Part shown: positions 54,020 to 62,198 of the stretch, in pieces
Numbering within the stretch: position 1 is the first letter of the stretch
How the letters are laid out: every line of letters starts with the position of its first letter
NCBI GenBank assembly: GCA_022792815.1
Contig: JAAWBS010000009.1
Coordinates: 1-64,000 of the forward strand
Length of the DNA: 64,000 nt
DNA from: Hungatella sp.
GTDB taxonomy: Bacteria > Bacillota > Clostridia > Lachnospirales > Lachnospiraceae
Direction of reading: 5' to 3'
Made by a program: the position numbers and the translations under genes
Notes under the pieces: model-generated
Told to the model about the DNA's origin: nothing
What the model saw: only the letters and a program-made list of their open reading frames with translations
Databases searched by the model: none

Positions 54020-55483
54020 ATGACGGAGGGCAAGAAGAGAGTTTTGTCATACATTGACGAGAAATCAGATGTGATTATCCGTACTTCGGATAAGATTTGG
54101 GAATTTGCGGAGCTTTCCCTGCGGGAGTTTCAGTCGGGAAAACTGTATGCCGATGTATTGAAGGCTGAGGGCTTTACCGTGGAGAAGCCCTTTGCCGGGA
54201 TCGAGACGGCCTTTCGGGCCTCCTTTGGTTCGGGAAAACCGGTGATTGGGATTTTGGCGGAATACGACGCGCTGACAGGCCTGTCCCAGGTGGCCGGAAG
54301 CGGTGTGCGAAAGGAGCTGGTGGCAGACGGCAACGGCCATGGGTGCGGACATAACCTGCTGGGAGCCGGAGCCATGGCGGCGGCTTTCGGGGTAAAACGG
54401 TATTTGGAGGAACAGGGAGAGGGAAAAGGAACGGTGATTCTCTACGGGTGTCCCGGGGAGGAGGGCGCAGCCACCAAGGCATTTATGGCCAGAGACGGTG
54501 TGTTCGCGGAGTGCGACGCGGCCCTCACCTGGCATCCCGGCAATGTGAATCAGGTGACCTCCGGGACCTGCAATACCTGTATTCAGACGGAGTATAAATT
54601 TACGGGCGTGGCCTCTCACGCGGCCGGGGCGCCGGAATTCGGGCGTTCTGCCCTGGACGCGGTGGAGCTGATGAATATCGGCGTCCAGTTTTTGAGGGAG
54701 CATATGCCGGACACGGCCAGGATCCACTACTCGATCACGGATGCAGGCGGCGACTCTCCCAACGTGGTGCAGCCCAGGGCCCAGGTGCTCTACATGGTTC
54801 GTTCTGTCTGGGCCAGGGATGCTCTGGCGCTTCAGGAGAGAGTGGACCGTATCGCCCAGGCCGCTGCCATGATGACAGATACTGCTGTAGAGAAGCGTTT
54901 TATCGACGGCTGTTCCAACACGGTGCCGAACAAGGTTCTGGAGACGCTTTTGTGGGAGAATTTTCACGAGACAGGACTTCCAAGTTACACGGAAGAGGAG
55001 CTGGCCTATGCCAAGGCTCTGTATGATTCGGTTGAGGTGAAAAATAAGGATCTGCCGGGGGCGGCTACCGGCGAAAGCGATGACATCTATGAGTTTGTAG
55101 ATGAAAAGTCCTGCCATGGAACCAAGGTGATGAACGACTTCCTGATCCCCTATCTGTACTCGGAGAAACCCCGCATGGGCTCCACGGATGTGGGGGATGT
55201 CAGCTGGTGCGTGCCTACGGCCCAGATCAACACTGCCACCTTCCCGGCCCAGGCGCCGGGACACTCCTGGCAGAACGTGTCCTGCGGCCGGACCTCCATC
55301 GCCCACAAGGGGATGCTTCTGGCCGGCAAGGTGCTGGCCGCCACAGCCATTGATCTGATGGAGAAACCGGAGAGGCTGGCTGCGGCAAAGGAAGAGTTTG
55401 AGAAAAAGATGAAACGGTATCAGGGGTATTTTTGTCCGGTGCCCGAGGGCGCGGTGCCGGTGGTGCCGGGGGAGAAGATGTAA
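54020..55483 (+). CDS. M20-family amidohydrolase, AbgB-like
   Basis: Zinc-dependent amidohydrolase of 487 aa, resembling the p-aminobenzoyl-glutamate hydrolase B subunit. Metal-site stretches are EYDALTGLSQ, GHGCGHNLLGAG, CPGEEGAATK and TWHPGN; the dimerisation lid follows near 185-300. The start ATG 54020 is preceded by GAGGAG. Its place behind a complete amino-acid importer suggests that the imported compound is an N-acylated or otherwise conjugated amino acid which this enzyme splits. Confidence 0.88.
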   Translation: MTEGKKRVLSYIDEKSDVIIRTSDKIWEFAELSLREFQSGKLYADVLKAEGFTVEKPFAGIETAFRASFGSGKPVIGILAEYDALTGLSQVAGSGVRKELVADGNGHGCGHNLLGAGAMAAAFGVKRYLEEQGEGKGTVILYGCPGEEGAATKAFMARDGVFAECDAALTWHPGNVNQVTSGTCNTCIQTEYKFTGVASHAAGAPEFGRSALDAVELMNIGVQFLREHMPDTARIHYSITDAGGDSPNVVQPRAQVLYMVRSVWARDALALQERVDRIAQAAAMMTDTAVEKRFIDGCSNTVPNKVLETLLWENFHETGLPSYTEEELAYAKALYDSVEVKNKDLPGAATGESDDIYEFVDEKSCHGTKVMNDFLIPYLYSEKPRMGSTDVGDVSWCVPTAQINTATFPAQAPGHSWQNVSCGRTSIAHKGMLLAGKVLAATAIDLMEKPERLAAAKEEFEKKMKRYQGYFCPVPEGAVPVVPGEKM

Positions 55484-55495
55484 AGAAGACAGGAT

Positions 55496-55524
55496 GGACT
55501 GCTGCGTAAGGCTGCAGTCCTTTG
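55496..55524 (+). terminator. Possible terminator after the amidohydrolase gene
   Basis: GGACTGC (55496-55502) and GCAGTCC (55514-55520) form a 7-bp stem with an 11-base loop, followed by only three T. Between 55525 and 55566 I see nothing. Confidence 0.5.
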
Positions 55525-55566
55525 CAGTGTCCATAACCATATGAATGACGGCAGGAAAGAAAATGG

Positions 55567-55595
55567 TTGAGATTATCAGGGGTTTATGATATAAC
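55567..55595 (+). promoter_or_regulatory. Promoter of the queuine salvage operon
   Basis: TTGAGA (55567-55572), 17 bp, TATAAC (55590-55595). Transcription would start near 55602, about 20 bases before the preQ1 aptamer, which is the expected geometry for a riboswitch leader. Confidence 0.65.
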
Positions 55596-55621
55596 TGTAT
55601 CAATGCGATTGTGAGATGCAG

Positions 55622-55657
55622 GACTGGTTCGAAAACCTCCCAGTATAAAAAACTAGG
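55622..55657 (+). promoter_or_regulatory. PreQ1-I riboswitch aptamer
   Basis: A compact class I preQ1 aptamer. P1 is ACTGG (55623-55627) with CCAGT (55640-55644). The loop contains TTCGAAAACCTCC, and the A-rich tail ATAAAAAACTAGG (55645-55657) is the hallmark of the class. CCT in the loop (55636-55638) can pair with AGG at the tail end (55655-55657) to form the pseudoknot. The aptamer binds the queuosine precursor preQ1, the product expected from the radical SAM enzyme of this operon. Confidence 0.88.
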
Positions 55658-55697
55658 CAAAAGAAACAAACACGCTGTTGATACAGGGTGCTGCTTT

Positions 55698-55742
55698 TGC
55701 TGTTCTTGAAGTGGGGAAGATCAGACGAAGGCGGCATTTTTT
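55698..55742 (+). terminator. Riboswitch expression-platform terminator
   Basis: TGCTGTTCTT (55698-55707) pairs with GAAGGCGGCA (55727-55736), using several G-U pairs, and is followed directly by six T (55737-55742). A competing hairpin, GCAAAAG (55657-55663) with CTTTTGC (55694-55700) enclosing CACGCTGT/ACAGGGTG, shares its 3' arm with the terminator and its first G with the aptamer pseudoknot. This suggests an OFF switch by termination. Folding was done by eye. Confidence 0.6.
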
Positions 55743-55796
55743 GTTTGAATTGCCTTTTCTGATGGTTGATAAAAAGAAAAGGAGCAGAGAATACTC

Positions 55797-56783
55797 ATGA
55801 AACGAAACGTAATCATTGACTGTGACCCGGGCATCGACGACAGCCTGGCGCTAATGCTGGCGCTTTCCATGGAAGAGCTCAACGTGGTCGGCATCACCGT
55901 CGTCTGCGGCAACAGCCCGGTCCACATGGGAACCGGGAACACCGGAAAAATACTTCGGTTTATGAACCGGCTGGATGTGCCCGTGTTTGCGGGGGCCGAA
56001 GCGCCCCTTAAGAGAGAGTTTGCGGATGCCCTGGACACCCACGGGCGGGACGGTCTGGGGGAAAGCTTTCTGCCGGAGGCAGAAGGGTTTTGTCCCAAGA
56101 CGGGAGCAGTGGATTTTCTGGCAAAGACCCTCAGGGAAAAGCCCTGTTCTGTCATTGCCCTGGGACCATTGACCAACCTGGCCCTCCTGTATGAGCAGGA
56201 TCAGGAGGCTTTCGGGCAGATGGAAGAGCTTGTGTCCATGGGCGGAAATTTCCGAAGCCACGGCAATTGTTCTCCTGTGGCAGAATATAATTATTGGGCA
56301 GACCCCGACGGAGCGGCCAAGGTATACCAAGCCATGGAAGAGATCGGAAAGAAGATCACCATGGTGGGCCTTGACGTGACGCGGGAGATCGTGCTGACAC
56401 CGGATCTGTTGGCGTATCTGAGACGGCTGAACCCGGAGGTGGGCGGGTTTGTGGAGAAGATCACGAAGTTTTATTTCGATTTTCACTGGAGACAGGAACA
56501 CCTCATCGGATGTGTCATCAATGACCCTCTGGCCGTGGCCTATTTTGCGGACCGAAGCCTGTGCGACGGCTTTGATGCCTATACTCAGGTGGCGACAGAC
56601 GGCCTAAGCACAGGACAGACGGTGGTGGATTCCATGGGATTTTACGGAAAAAGGGCCAACAGCCTGGTGCTGACCAGGACAGACCCGGTCCGTTTTTTCA
56701 CCATGTTCTTCGGCCGGATCCTTGGGACAGATGAGAAGAGTCTGGACCTGATTCCCCGTCTTGTAAGGAGGGAGACCCTATGA
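55797..56783 (+). CDS. queK: Nucleoside hydrolase, probable queuosine nucleosidase
   Basis: IU-type nucleoside hydrolase of 328 aa. The calcium-binding motif IDCDPGIDDSLALMLAL occupies residues 7-23, and the ligand stretch INDPLAVAYF is near 241. In clostridial queuine salvage a dedicated nucleosidase of this fold releases queuine from queuosine. The assignment rests on its operon with an ECF S component and a radical SAM protein under a preQ1 riboswitch; the fold alone would also allow uridine or inosine hydrolysis. The ATG follows AAAAGGAG; the stop overlaps the next start by four bases. Confidence 0.85.
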   Translation: MKRNVIIDCDPGIDDSLALMLALSMEELNVVGITVVCGNSPVHMGTGNTGKILRFMNRLDVPVFAGAEAPLKREFADALDTHGRDGLGESFLPEAEGFCPKTGAVDFLAKTLREKPCSVIALGPLTNLALLYEQDQEAFGQMEELVSMGGNFRSHGNCSPVAEYNYWADPDGAAKVYQAMEEIGKKITMVGLDVTREIVLTPDLLAYLRRLNPEVGGFVEKITKFYFDFHWRQEHLIGCVINDPLAVAYFADRSLCDGFDAYTQVATDGLSTGQTVVDSMGFYGKRANSLVLTRTDPVRFFTMFFGRILGTDEKSLDLIPRLVRRETL

Positions 56784-57367
56784 AAAGACAGAAGATGACT
56801 CCTCTTTCCCTGTGCCTGGTGGCCATGGCAGTGGGAATCAATGTGGCAGGGGGACAACTGGCCCTTCTCTTTAAGCTTCCCATCTATCTGGACAGCATCG
56901 GCACCATCCTGACAGGCGCTTTGTTTGGCCCGTGGTTTGGTATGATTCCCAATCTCTTAAGCGGAATCATCCTGGGAATTACCACGGATCTCTATTCCCT
57001 GTACTTTGCGCCGGTGGGTATGATAACCGGATTTATGTCAGGTCTGGTGTGGAAGAGATGGCTGTCCGGAAGGGGCATTACCGCCTTGAAGGGCAGACTC
57101 TGGCTGTGGGCTCTGGCGGTATCCCTGCCGGGAACTCTGATCAGTTCTCTGATCTGCTCTTTGGTGTTCGGGGGGATCACCTCATCCGGCTCCACCATCC
57201 TGGTACAGCTTTTGGCTAAGACGCCTCTCGGCATGACCGCCAGCATCTTTTTGGTGCAGATCGGGACGGATTATCTTGACAGGGTAATCAGTATGCTGGC
57301 AGTGGCATATGCCCTCGAGAAGCTGCCGGCAGAGCTGAAAGCAAGGCTCTGCAGAAAGGAAGGTTGA
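56780..57367 (+). CDS. ECF transporter S component, probable queuine/queuosine transporter
   Basis: Substrate-binding membrane subunit of an energy-coupling-factor importer, 195 aa with five or six hydrophobic segments. PIYLDSIGTILTGALFGPWFG is a typical S-component stretch. S components use a shared EcfA/A'/T module encoded elsewhere. Its ATGA overlap with the nucleosidase gene and the downstream radical SAM gene point to queuine or queuosine as substrate. Confidence 0.85.
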   Translation: MKRQKMTPLSLCLVAMAVGINVAGGQLALLFKLPIYLDSIGTILTGALFGPWFGMIPNLLSGIILGITTDLYSLYFAPVGMITGFMSGLVWKRWLSGRGITALKGRLWLWALAVSLPGTLISSLICSLVFGGITSSGSTILVQLLAKTPLGMTASIFLVQIGTDYLDRVISMLAVAYALEKLPAELKARLCRKEG

Positions 57368-57369
57368 GT

Positions 57370-58068
57370 ATGGGAGTTCCCGATGAGCGCTACAGCCAAA
57401 TCACAGAGAAAAACCCCAGGGAGATCTGTCTGCTGCGGGGATTCCCCTGTAAGTGGGGAAAATGTGCATTCTGCGATTATATCGACGACAACGGCAGGGA
57501 TGAGAAGGCCATGATCGAATTAAACCGCCGGGTGCTCTCCCGGGTGACCGGCAAGCTTAAAGTCCTGGAAGTGATCAATTCCGGAAGCTGTTTCGAGCTG
57601 CCGGAAGGGACGCTGGAGGACATCTGCCGGGTGATCAGGGACAGACACATCGAAAAACTGTTTTTGGAGTCCCACTGGATGTATCGGAATCACCTTGCCT
57701 CCATGCGGGAGAGAATGCCGGTTCCCGTCGTCTTTAAGATCGGAGTGGAAACCTTTGACCGGGACTTTCGGGAGAATGTCCTGAATAAACATGCAGACTT
57801 TCGCGGCCCCGAGGAGGTGGCAGAGTACTTTGACTCCCCCTGCCTTATGGTCGGGATCAGAGGACAGACAAAAGAGATGATCGCCCATGATATCCGATGT
57901 CTGAAACAATACTTTTCTCTGGGCACCGTCAATGTGTACAACGACAATACCACGGCGGTAAAACGGGACGAAGAGCTGGTGAGCTGGTTTATGAGAGAGT
58001 ATCGCTGGCTTTTGGACGATCCGTCGGTGGAGGTGCTGTATGAGATTACGGATTTCGGAGTGGGCTGA
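57370..58068 (+). CDS. queL: Radical SAM queuine lyase-like protein
   Basis: A 232-aa radical SAM protein. The cluster cysteines are Cys27, Cys32 and Cys35 (CKWGKCAFC), spaced CX4CX2C instead of the canonical CX3CX2C. In gut Clostridia a radical SAM subgroup converts queuine to preQ1, and its gene sits with a nucleosidase and an ECF transporter exactly as here. I start at ATG 57370, seven bases after AAAGGAAGG; a TTG at 57364 overlaps the preceding stop. The preQ1 aptamer at the operon head senses the expected product. Confidence 0.85.
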   Translation: MGVPDERYSQITEKNPREICLLRGFPCKWGKCAFCDYIDDNGRDEKAMIELNRRVLSRVTGKLKVLEVINSGSCFELPEGTLEDICRVIRDRHIEKLFLESHWMYRNHLASMRERMPVPVVFKIGVETFDRDFRENVLNKHADFRGPEEVAEYFDSPCLMVGIRGQTKEMIAHDIRCLKQYFSLGTVNVYNDNTTAVKRDEELVSWFMREYRWLLDDPSVEVLYEITDFGVG

Positions 58069-58127
58069 CAAGACGGCAGGAAGACTGTGAAAGACAGCAA
58101 GTGACAACAAAAAAAGGGGAAGACGAC

Positions 58128-58898
58128 ATGGAAACCATAAAAGTGAGAAATCTGGTCATCGGGGAGGGCAGACCCAAGATCTGTGTGCCCATTGTGGGAA
58201 AGAGCCGGGAGGAGATCCTGTGTGCTGCCGGGAATTTGACTGAAACAGAGGCAGAGCTGGCGGAGTGGAGGGCGGACTGGTATGAGGAAGTCTCCGACTT
58301 TTCCAAGGTTTTAGATACCGCAGGAGCGCTCCGGGACATCTTAGGAGACCTGCCGTTTCTCTTCACCTTCCGCACCACCAAAGAGGGCGGAGAAAAGTCT
58401 CTGGAGGCGGAGGAATACATAGAGTTGAACCGGGCTGTCATAGAAAGCGGGTATATCGACCTGGTGGACGTGGAACTGTTTACAGGAGATGAGGCCGTGG
58501 CGGCTCTGGCGGAATGTGCCCATGCCTGTCAGGTGAAAGTGATCGTCTCCAGCCATGATTTCAGAAAGACGCCGTCGCGGGAGACCATCCTTGGACGGAT
58601 GAAGAGGATGCTGGAGCTGGGGGCGGATATCCCCAAGATCGCGGTGATGCCTCAGCTCAAGGAGGATGTGCTCTCCCTGCTGGCGGCTACCCTCGAGATG
58701 AGCGAGCATTATGCCAAAGGTCCCGTCATCACCATGTCCATGTCCGGAGCCGGAGTGGTCAGCCGGCTGGCCGGAGAGACTTTCGGCTCCGCAGTGACCT
58801 ACGGAGCCGTGGGCAAACAGTCCGCTCCGGGCCAAGTGGATGCAACCAGCCTTAAAAAAGTGCTGGATGTGATCCACGAGAGCCTGCAAAACGGATAA
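58128..58898 (+). CDS. aroD: 3-dehydroquinate dehydratase, type I
   Basis: Shikimate-pathway enzyme that dehydrates 3-dehydroquinate through a Schiff base. The protein has 256 aa. The fold starts with KICVPIVG; EWRADWYE, the catalytic His in VSSHDF, and the Schiff-base Lys in PKIAVMP are all present. I start at ATG 58128, with AAAAGGGGAAG before it. It lies 59 bases after queL and may be cotranscribed. Its stop is only three bases from the end of the convergent gene. Confidence 0.93.
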   Translation: METIKVRNLVIGEGRPKICVPIVGKSREEILCAAGNLTETEAELAEWRADWYEEVSDFSKVLDTAGALRDILGDLPFLFTFRTTKEGGEKSLEAEEYIELNRAVIESGYIDLVDVELFTGDEAVAALAECAHACQVKVIVSSHDFRKTPSRETILGRMKRMLELGADIPKIAVMPQLKEDVLSLLAATLEMSEHYAKGPVITMSMSGAGVVSRLAGETFGSAVTYGAVGKQSAPGQVDATSLKKVLDVIHESLQNG

Positions 58899-58901
58899 AT
58901 C

Positions 58902-60164
58902 CTATCGGAGGACGAAGTCGGTTCCCATTCGGAACAGAAGGGTGGACAATTGACCGCCGGACAGAGAGGAACCTTTCTCCTCCATCTGCTGCAGGACATT
59001 GTAAGTGGCGCTGACACTGATATACTCCCGGTAGATGGTGTTGGCCTCCTGGCCAAAGGTTCCGTCCCGAAGAGCAGACCAGAGCACATTCCACATGGGC
59101 CAGTAGTCTGCCAGCTGGGATTTGTAGCAGGTGACAGCCGGGGCATCCCCTGCCGCGATCTCCACGGTCTCCGTGTAGGACACATCGCTGTAGGCGTTCT
59201 GTGCGCACAGCTCCGGCAGGAAGGACACGCACTCCTCGGCCAGGGTCTCATCGCCGATGGCCTGGGCTAACCGGATGGGATAGGACTCATACAGTTCCTC
59301 GGTCTCGCTTTCGTGGAACATCCGCGCCGCCGTGACTATGGCCTGCCGAAATCTCAGCTGTCCTTCCTCTCCCGAGTAGGGATAGGGCTCCAAGGTCTCC
59401 CCTGCCTGCCGGATCAGGATAAACTGCTTGTGGGAGTAGAACTGTCCGGTTTTCCACGGTTTCACCAGTTCTGAGACCACACTGCCAAGCTCCTCGCTGG
59501 CCACATCGCCGACGCGGCATTCCCCGGTGATCTCCCCGTTAAATTTGGAACCGAAGATCTTCACCAGAAGGAAGGACTGGTTGCCCAGTCTTTTTGTGAT
59601 GCCGTCCTTTAGCGCCTCCCAGTAAGTGGCCACATCCGTATGCTCGTCCATGGGAGCGGACCCCATGCCCGTGATGTTGCTCAGATACACTTCAAAACGG
59701 TGAGGCTTTCCTGCAAAAGAAGTCTCCACCGTGATCGGGTCCCGGCCCTCTCTCATCCTGTCGAAGCCGTCCAGGAAGGAGAAGAAAAAGGAGCCGAGGG
59801 CAGACCCCATGGCCTGGCGGATATCGCTCCCCACGCCGGAGCAGCACTCATAGAGTGATCCGTCCCAAAACGGAGAGTCGAGAAACAGGTCCACGACGAT
59901 GGTGTTGGCAGTCAGGGTCCGTATGTGCGGGGTGATGGTAAGCTCCCACTGGGGGATCCGGACACGGTCGCCTTGGACCTCGGTCTTTAGACGGTCGGAA
60001 AGGTTATGAGGAAATACCTCGCAGCGCAGATAGGTCTCACAGTATGGGATCAATGTCTCATAATCCCGCTCCGCCTCGGGCAGGCCGGATATCGCCTCGA
60101 TCAGCCCCAGATAATCGCCGTCTCTAAGAAACCGATCCAGCTTGGTGGTTTGTGTCATATTCAT
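58902..60164 (-). CDS. Protein of unknown function, 420 aa
   Basis: I do not recognise this protein. It is soluble, acidic and without signal peptide or membrane segment. Its middle has ordered alpha/beta-looking stretches (ETSFAGKPHRFEVYLSNITG, EEALKDGITKRLGNQSFLL type regions), but no catalytic motif stands out. I start at 60164 because AAAGGAG lies seven bases upstream; the frame runs further to 60284 without a site. It is a single gene, divergent from the FecCD permease and convergent with aroD. Confidence 0.75.
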   Translation of the reverse strand: MNMTQTTKLDRFLRDGDYLGLIEAISGLPEAERDYETLIPYCETYLRCEVFPHNLSDRLKTEVQGDRVRIPQWELTITPHIRTLTANTIVVDLFLDSPFWDGSLYECCSGVGSDIRQAMGSALGSFFFSFLDGFDRMREGRDPITVETSFAGKPHRFEVYLSNITGMGSAPMDEHTDVATYWEALKDGITKRLGNQSFLLVKIFGSKFNGEITGECRVGDVASEELGSVVSELVKPWKTGQFYSHKQFILIRQAGETLEPYPYSGEEGQLRFRQAIVTAARMFHESETEELYESYPIRLAQAIGDETLAEECVSFLPELCAQNAYSDVSYTETVEIAAGDAPAVTCYKSQLADYWPMWNVLWSALRDGTFGQEANTIYREYISVSATYNVLQQMEEKGSSLSGGQLSTLLFRMGTDFVLR

Positions 60165-60320
60165 AGATGTGTCTCCTTTACGAAAATAGATTACCTTCAG
60201 TATAGCATTGAACCTTGAAAATGGGAATATGAAAATTACACATTGCGGTTTTTTCGGGCAGGTGCTATACTTGGTGAAAACCACAGAAGGGAATTCATTG
60301 GGACAGAGGTAACAGCGACT

Positions 60321-61361
60321 ATGAGTCTTACCGATTTAAAAAGAAAGACGGGAGCAGAGGACAGACAGGACCTCGGCAGGAGAGGGCAGGTGATCATCTG
60401 GTTGTTTCTGCTTTTTTTGCTGTCCTTTCTCCTGTCAGCCGCCGTGGGAAGCGTCACCATCTCTCTATCCGACATGGCGGCAGTGCTGGCGGGGGAGGGG
60501 CAGCCCATGCACCGTAATATCCTGTTCCACATCCGTCTCCCCAGGACCGCTGCCTGCGCCCTGGCAGGAGGAGGACTGGCGGTGGCAGGGGCGGTGATCC
60601 AGAACGTGCTCCAAAATCCGCTGGCAGGCCCCAACATCATCGGAGTCAACGCGGGGGCCGGGTTGGCGGTGGTGGTGTGCAGCTACTGTTTTCCCACATC
60701 CTTCGGCCTCATGCCGGCCGCCGCCTTTTTGGGCGCCCTGTCCGCCATGCTGTTTATCTACGGGCTGGCCAAAAAGACAGGGGCTTCCAAGGTTACGCTG
60801 GTTCTGGCCGGCGTGTCGGTCAACAGCCTGTTAAACGCTGCCTCCGACATGGTCCACACCTTCGGAAACGATACTCTGACCAGCACCTACAGCTTTCGCC
60901 TGGGAGGTTTCGGCGGTGTCAGCGTACAGGTGCTGATTCCCGCCGGGATTCTGATCGGCATTGCCTTCTTGCTGGTATGTCTTTTTTCCAATGAGCTGGA
61001 AGTCTTGTCCATGGGAGAGGAGATGGCCTCATCCCTGGGGCTCAACACCAGGGCCTTCCGATTTCTGTTTCTGGTTCTGGCTGCTGTTTTGGCGGGAGCC
61101 AGCGTCAGTTTTGCAGGCCTTTTAGGGTTTGTCGGCCTCATTGCCCCTCATATCGCCAGAAGGCTGGTGGGGGAGGAGTGCCGGTATCTTCTCCCTTTTT
61201 GTGCGCTGTTCGGCGCCTGCTTCGTCATGGTGTGCGACCTGGCCGCAAGGACCCTGTGGTCCCCCTACGAGATTCCCACCGGGATTCTCCTGTCCTTTGT
61301 GGGAGCCCCCTTTTTCTTATCTCTCCTGTTTCGGCAGAGAAGGAGGAGCAGACATGATTAG
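60321..61361 (+). CDS. FecCD-family ABC permease (iron-siderophore/heme/cobalamin type)
   Basis: A 346-aa permease with about nine to ten membrane segments. Typical blocks are IRLPRTAACALAGGGLAVAGAV, NPLAGPNIIGVNAGAG and FVGLIAPHIARRLVG. I start at ATG 60321 because homology begins close to it; the ribosome binding site (AGAGG) is weak and rather far. The ATPase gene overlaps by eight bases. No binding-protein gene is adjacent, which is unusual. Confidence 0.9.
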   Translation: MSLTDLKRKTGAEDRQDLGRRGQVIIWLFLLFLLSFLLSAAVGSVTISLSDMAAVLAGEGQPMHRNILFHIRLPRTAACALAGGGLAVAGAVIQNVLQNPLAGPNIIGVNAGAGLAVVVCSYCFPTSFGLMPAAAFLGALSAMLFIYGLAKKTGASKVTLVLAGVSVNSLLNAASDMVHTFGNDTLTSTYSFRLGGFGGVSVQVLIPAGILIGIAFLLVCLFSNELEVLSMGEEMASSLGLNTRAFRFLFLVLAAVLAGASVSFAGLLGFVGLIAPHIARRLVGEECRYLLPFCALFGACFVMVCDLAARTLWSPYEIPTGILLSFVGAPFFLSLLFRQRRRSRHD

Positions 61362-62154
61362 CTGTGAACATCTCTCGGCAGGCTACGGCAGAAAACGGAT
61401 CATACAGGACATCACCTGGAAGGCAGAGCCCGGCAGGCTGACTGTGATCATAGGGCCTAACGGCTCAGGGAAAAGTACCCTTCTTAAGTCCCTCATGGGG
61501 CAGACAAAGATCCTTGACGGACAGATCTTTTTGGAGAAGAGATCCCTTTTGCAGTGGAGCCCCAGGGAGACAGCCATGCGCATGGCCTATGTGCCCCAGA
61601 GCCGGAGTGAGGGCAATCTCACTGTGGCCAGAATGGTGCTCCACGGCCGTTTCCCCTATCTCTCCTACCCCAGACATTACACGGGGGAGGACTATGACAA
61701 GGTGGACTGGGCTCTGGAAAAGATGGGAATCCCAGGGCTCAAGAACCGCCTGATTCCGGAGCTGTCCGGCGGCGAGAGACAGAAGGCCTATCTGGCCATG
61801 GCACTCACTCAGGACACCCCGGTCATTCTTCTGGATGAGCCTGCCACGTACCTGGACATCTCCTGGCAGTTGGAGCTGATGGAGATCTTGGCGGGGCTGG
61901 CCGCAGAGGGGAAAGCCGTGGTGGCCATCCTCCATGACTTGGGACAGAGCCTTAAGTTTGCAGACAGGCTGACTGTGATGGACCAAGGTGCTCTGGCTGC
62001 TTTCGGCACACCGGATGAGATCCTGAGAGATCAGGTTCTGGAAAAGGTATTTGGACTTACCGTCGGCAGAGGAGTCGGAGGCCGCGGGGAGATCCATTAC
62101 TGGTTCGAGCGAGGCGCAGGGAGGGGAAAAAACCCTCTTTACCAATCCCCATGA
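61354..62154 (+). CDS. ABC ATPase, FepC/FhuC type
   Basis: A 266-aa ATPase partner of the FecCD permease. Walker A is GPNGSGKST at 34-42, the signature is LSGGERQK, and Walker B is VILLDEPATYLD. AGGAGG at 61341-61346 lies seven bases before the start, inside the permease gene. The last codons overlap the pyrH promoter. Confidence 0.92.
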   Translation: MISCEHLSAGYGRKRIIQDITWKAEPGRLTVIIGPNGSGKSTLLKSLMGQTKILDGQIFLEKRSLLQWSPRETAMRMAYVPQSRSEGNLTVARMVLHGRFPYLSYPRHYTGEDYDKVDWALEKMGIPGLKNRLIPELSGGERQKAYLAMALTQDTPVILLDEPATYLDISWQLELMEILAGLAAEGKAVVAILHDLGQSLKFADRLTVMDQGALAAFGTPDEILRDQVLEKVFGLTVGRGVGGRGEIHYWFERGAGRGKNPLYQSP

Positions 62155-62167
62155 TCTATGCTATAAT
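62138..62167 (+). promoter_or_regulatory. Promoter of pyrH
   Basis: TTTACC (62138-62143), 18 bp, TATAAT (62162-62167). The -35 lies inside the 3' end of the ATPase gene; the start site would be about 25 bases before pyrH. Confidence 0.6.
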
Positions 62168-62198
62168 TGGGAGGAGTAAACAAAGGAGATTTTGACAT

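Noticed and set aside
55627-55640. GGTTCGAAAACC looks like a tRNA T-arm
   Set aside because: There is no acceptor stem or anticodon arm around it. The segment is explained as P1 and loop of the preQ1-I aptamer.
54065-55669. A 534-codon open frame on the minus strand
   Set aside because: It is fully antisense to the M20 hydrolase, lacks domain signatures and is rich in His/Arg/Pro as expected for the complement of a GC-rich gene.
60243-60320. Possible cobalamin riboswitch before the FecCD permease (GGTGCTATACTTGG and GGTGAAAACC)
   Set aside because: The region is too short and lacks the B12-box GCCACTG-type core and the conserved AAAAGGGAA element in the correct order.
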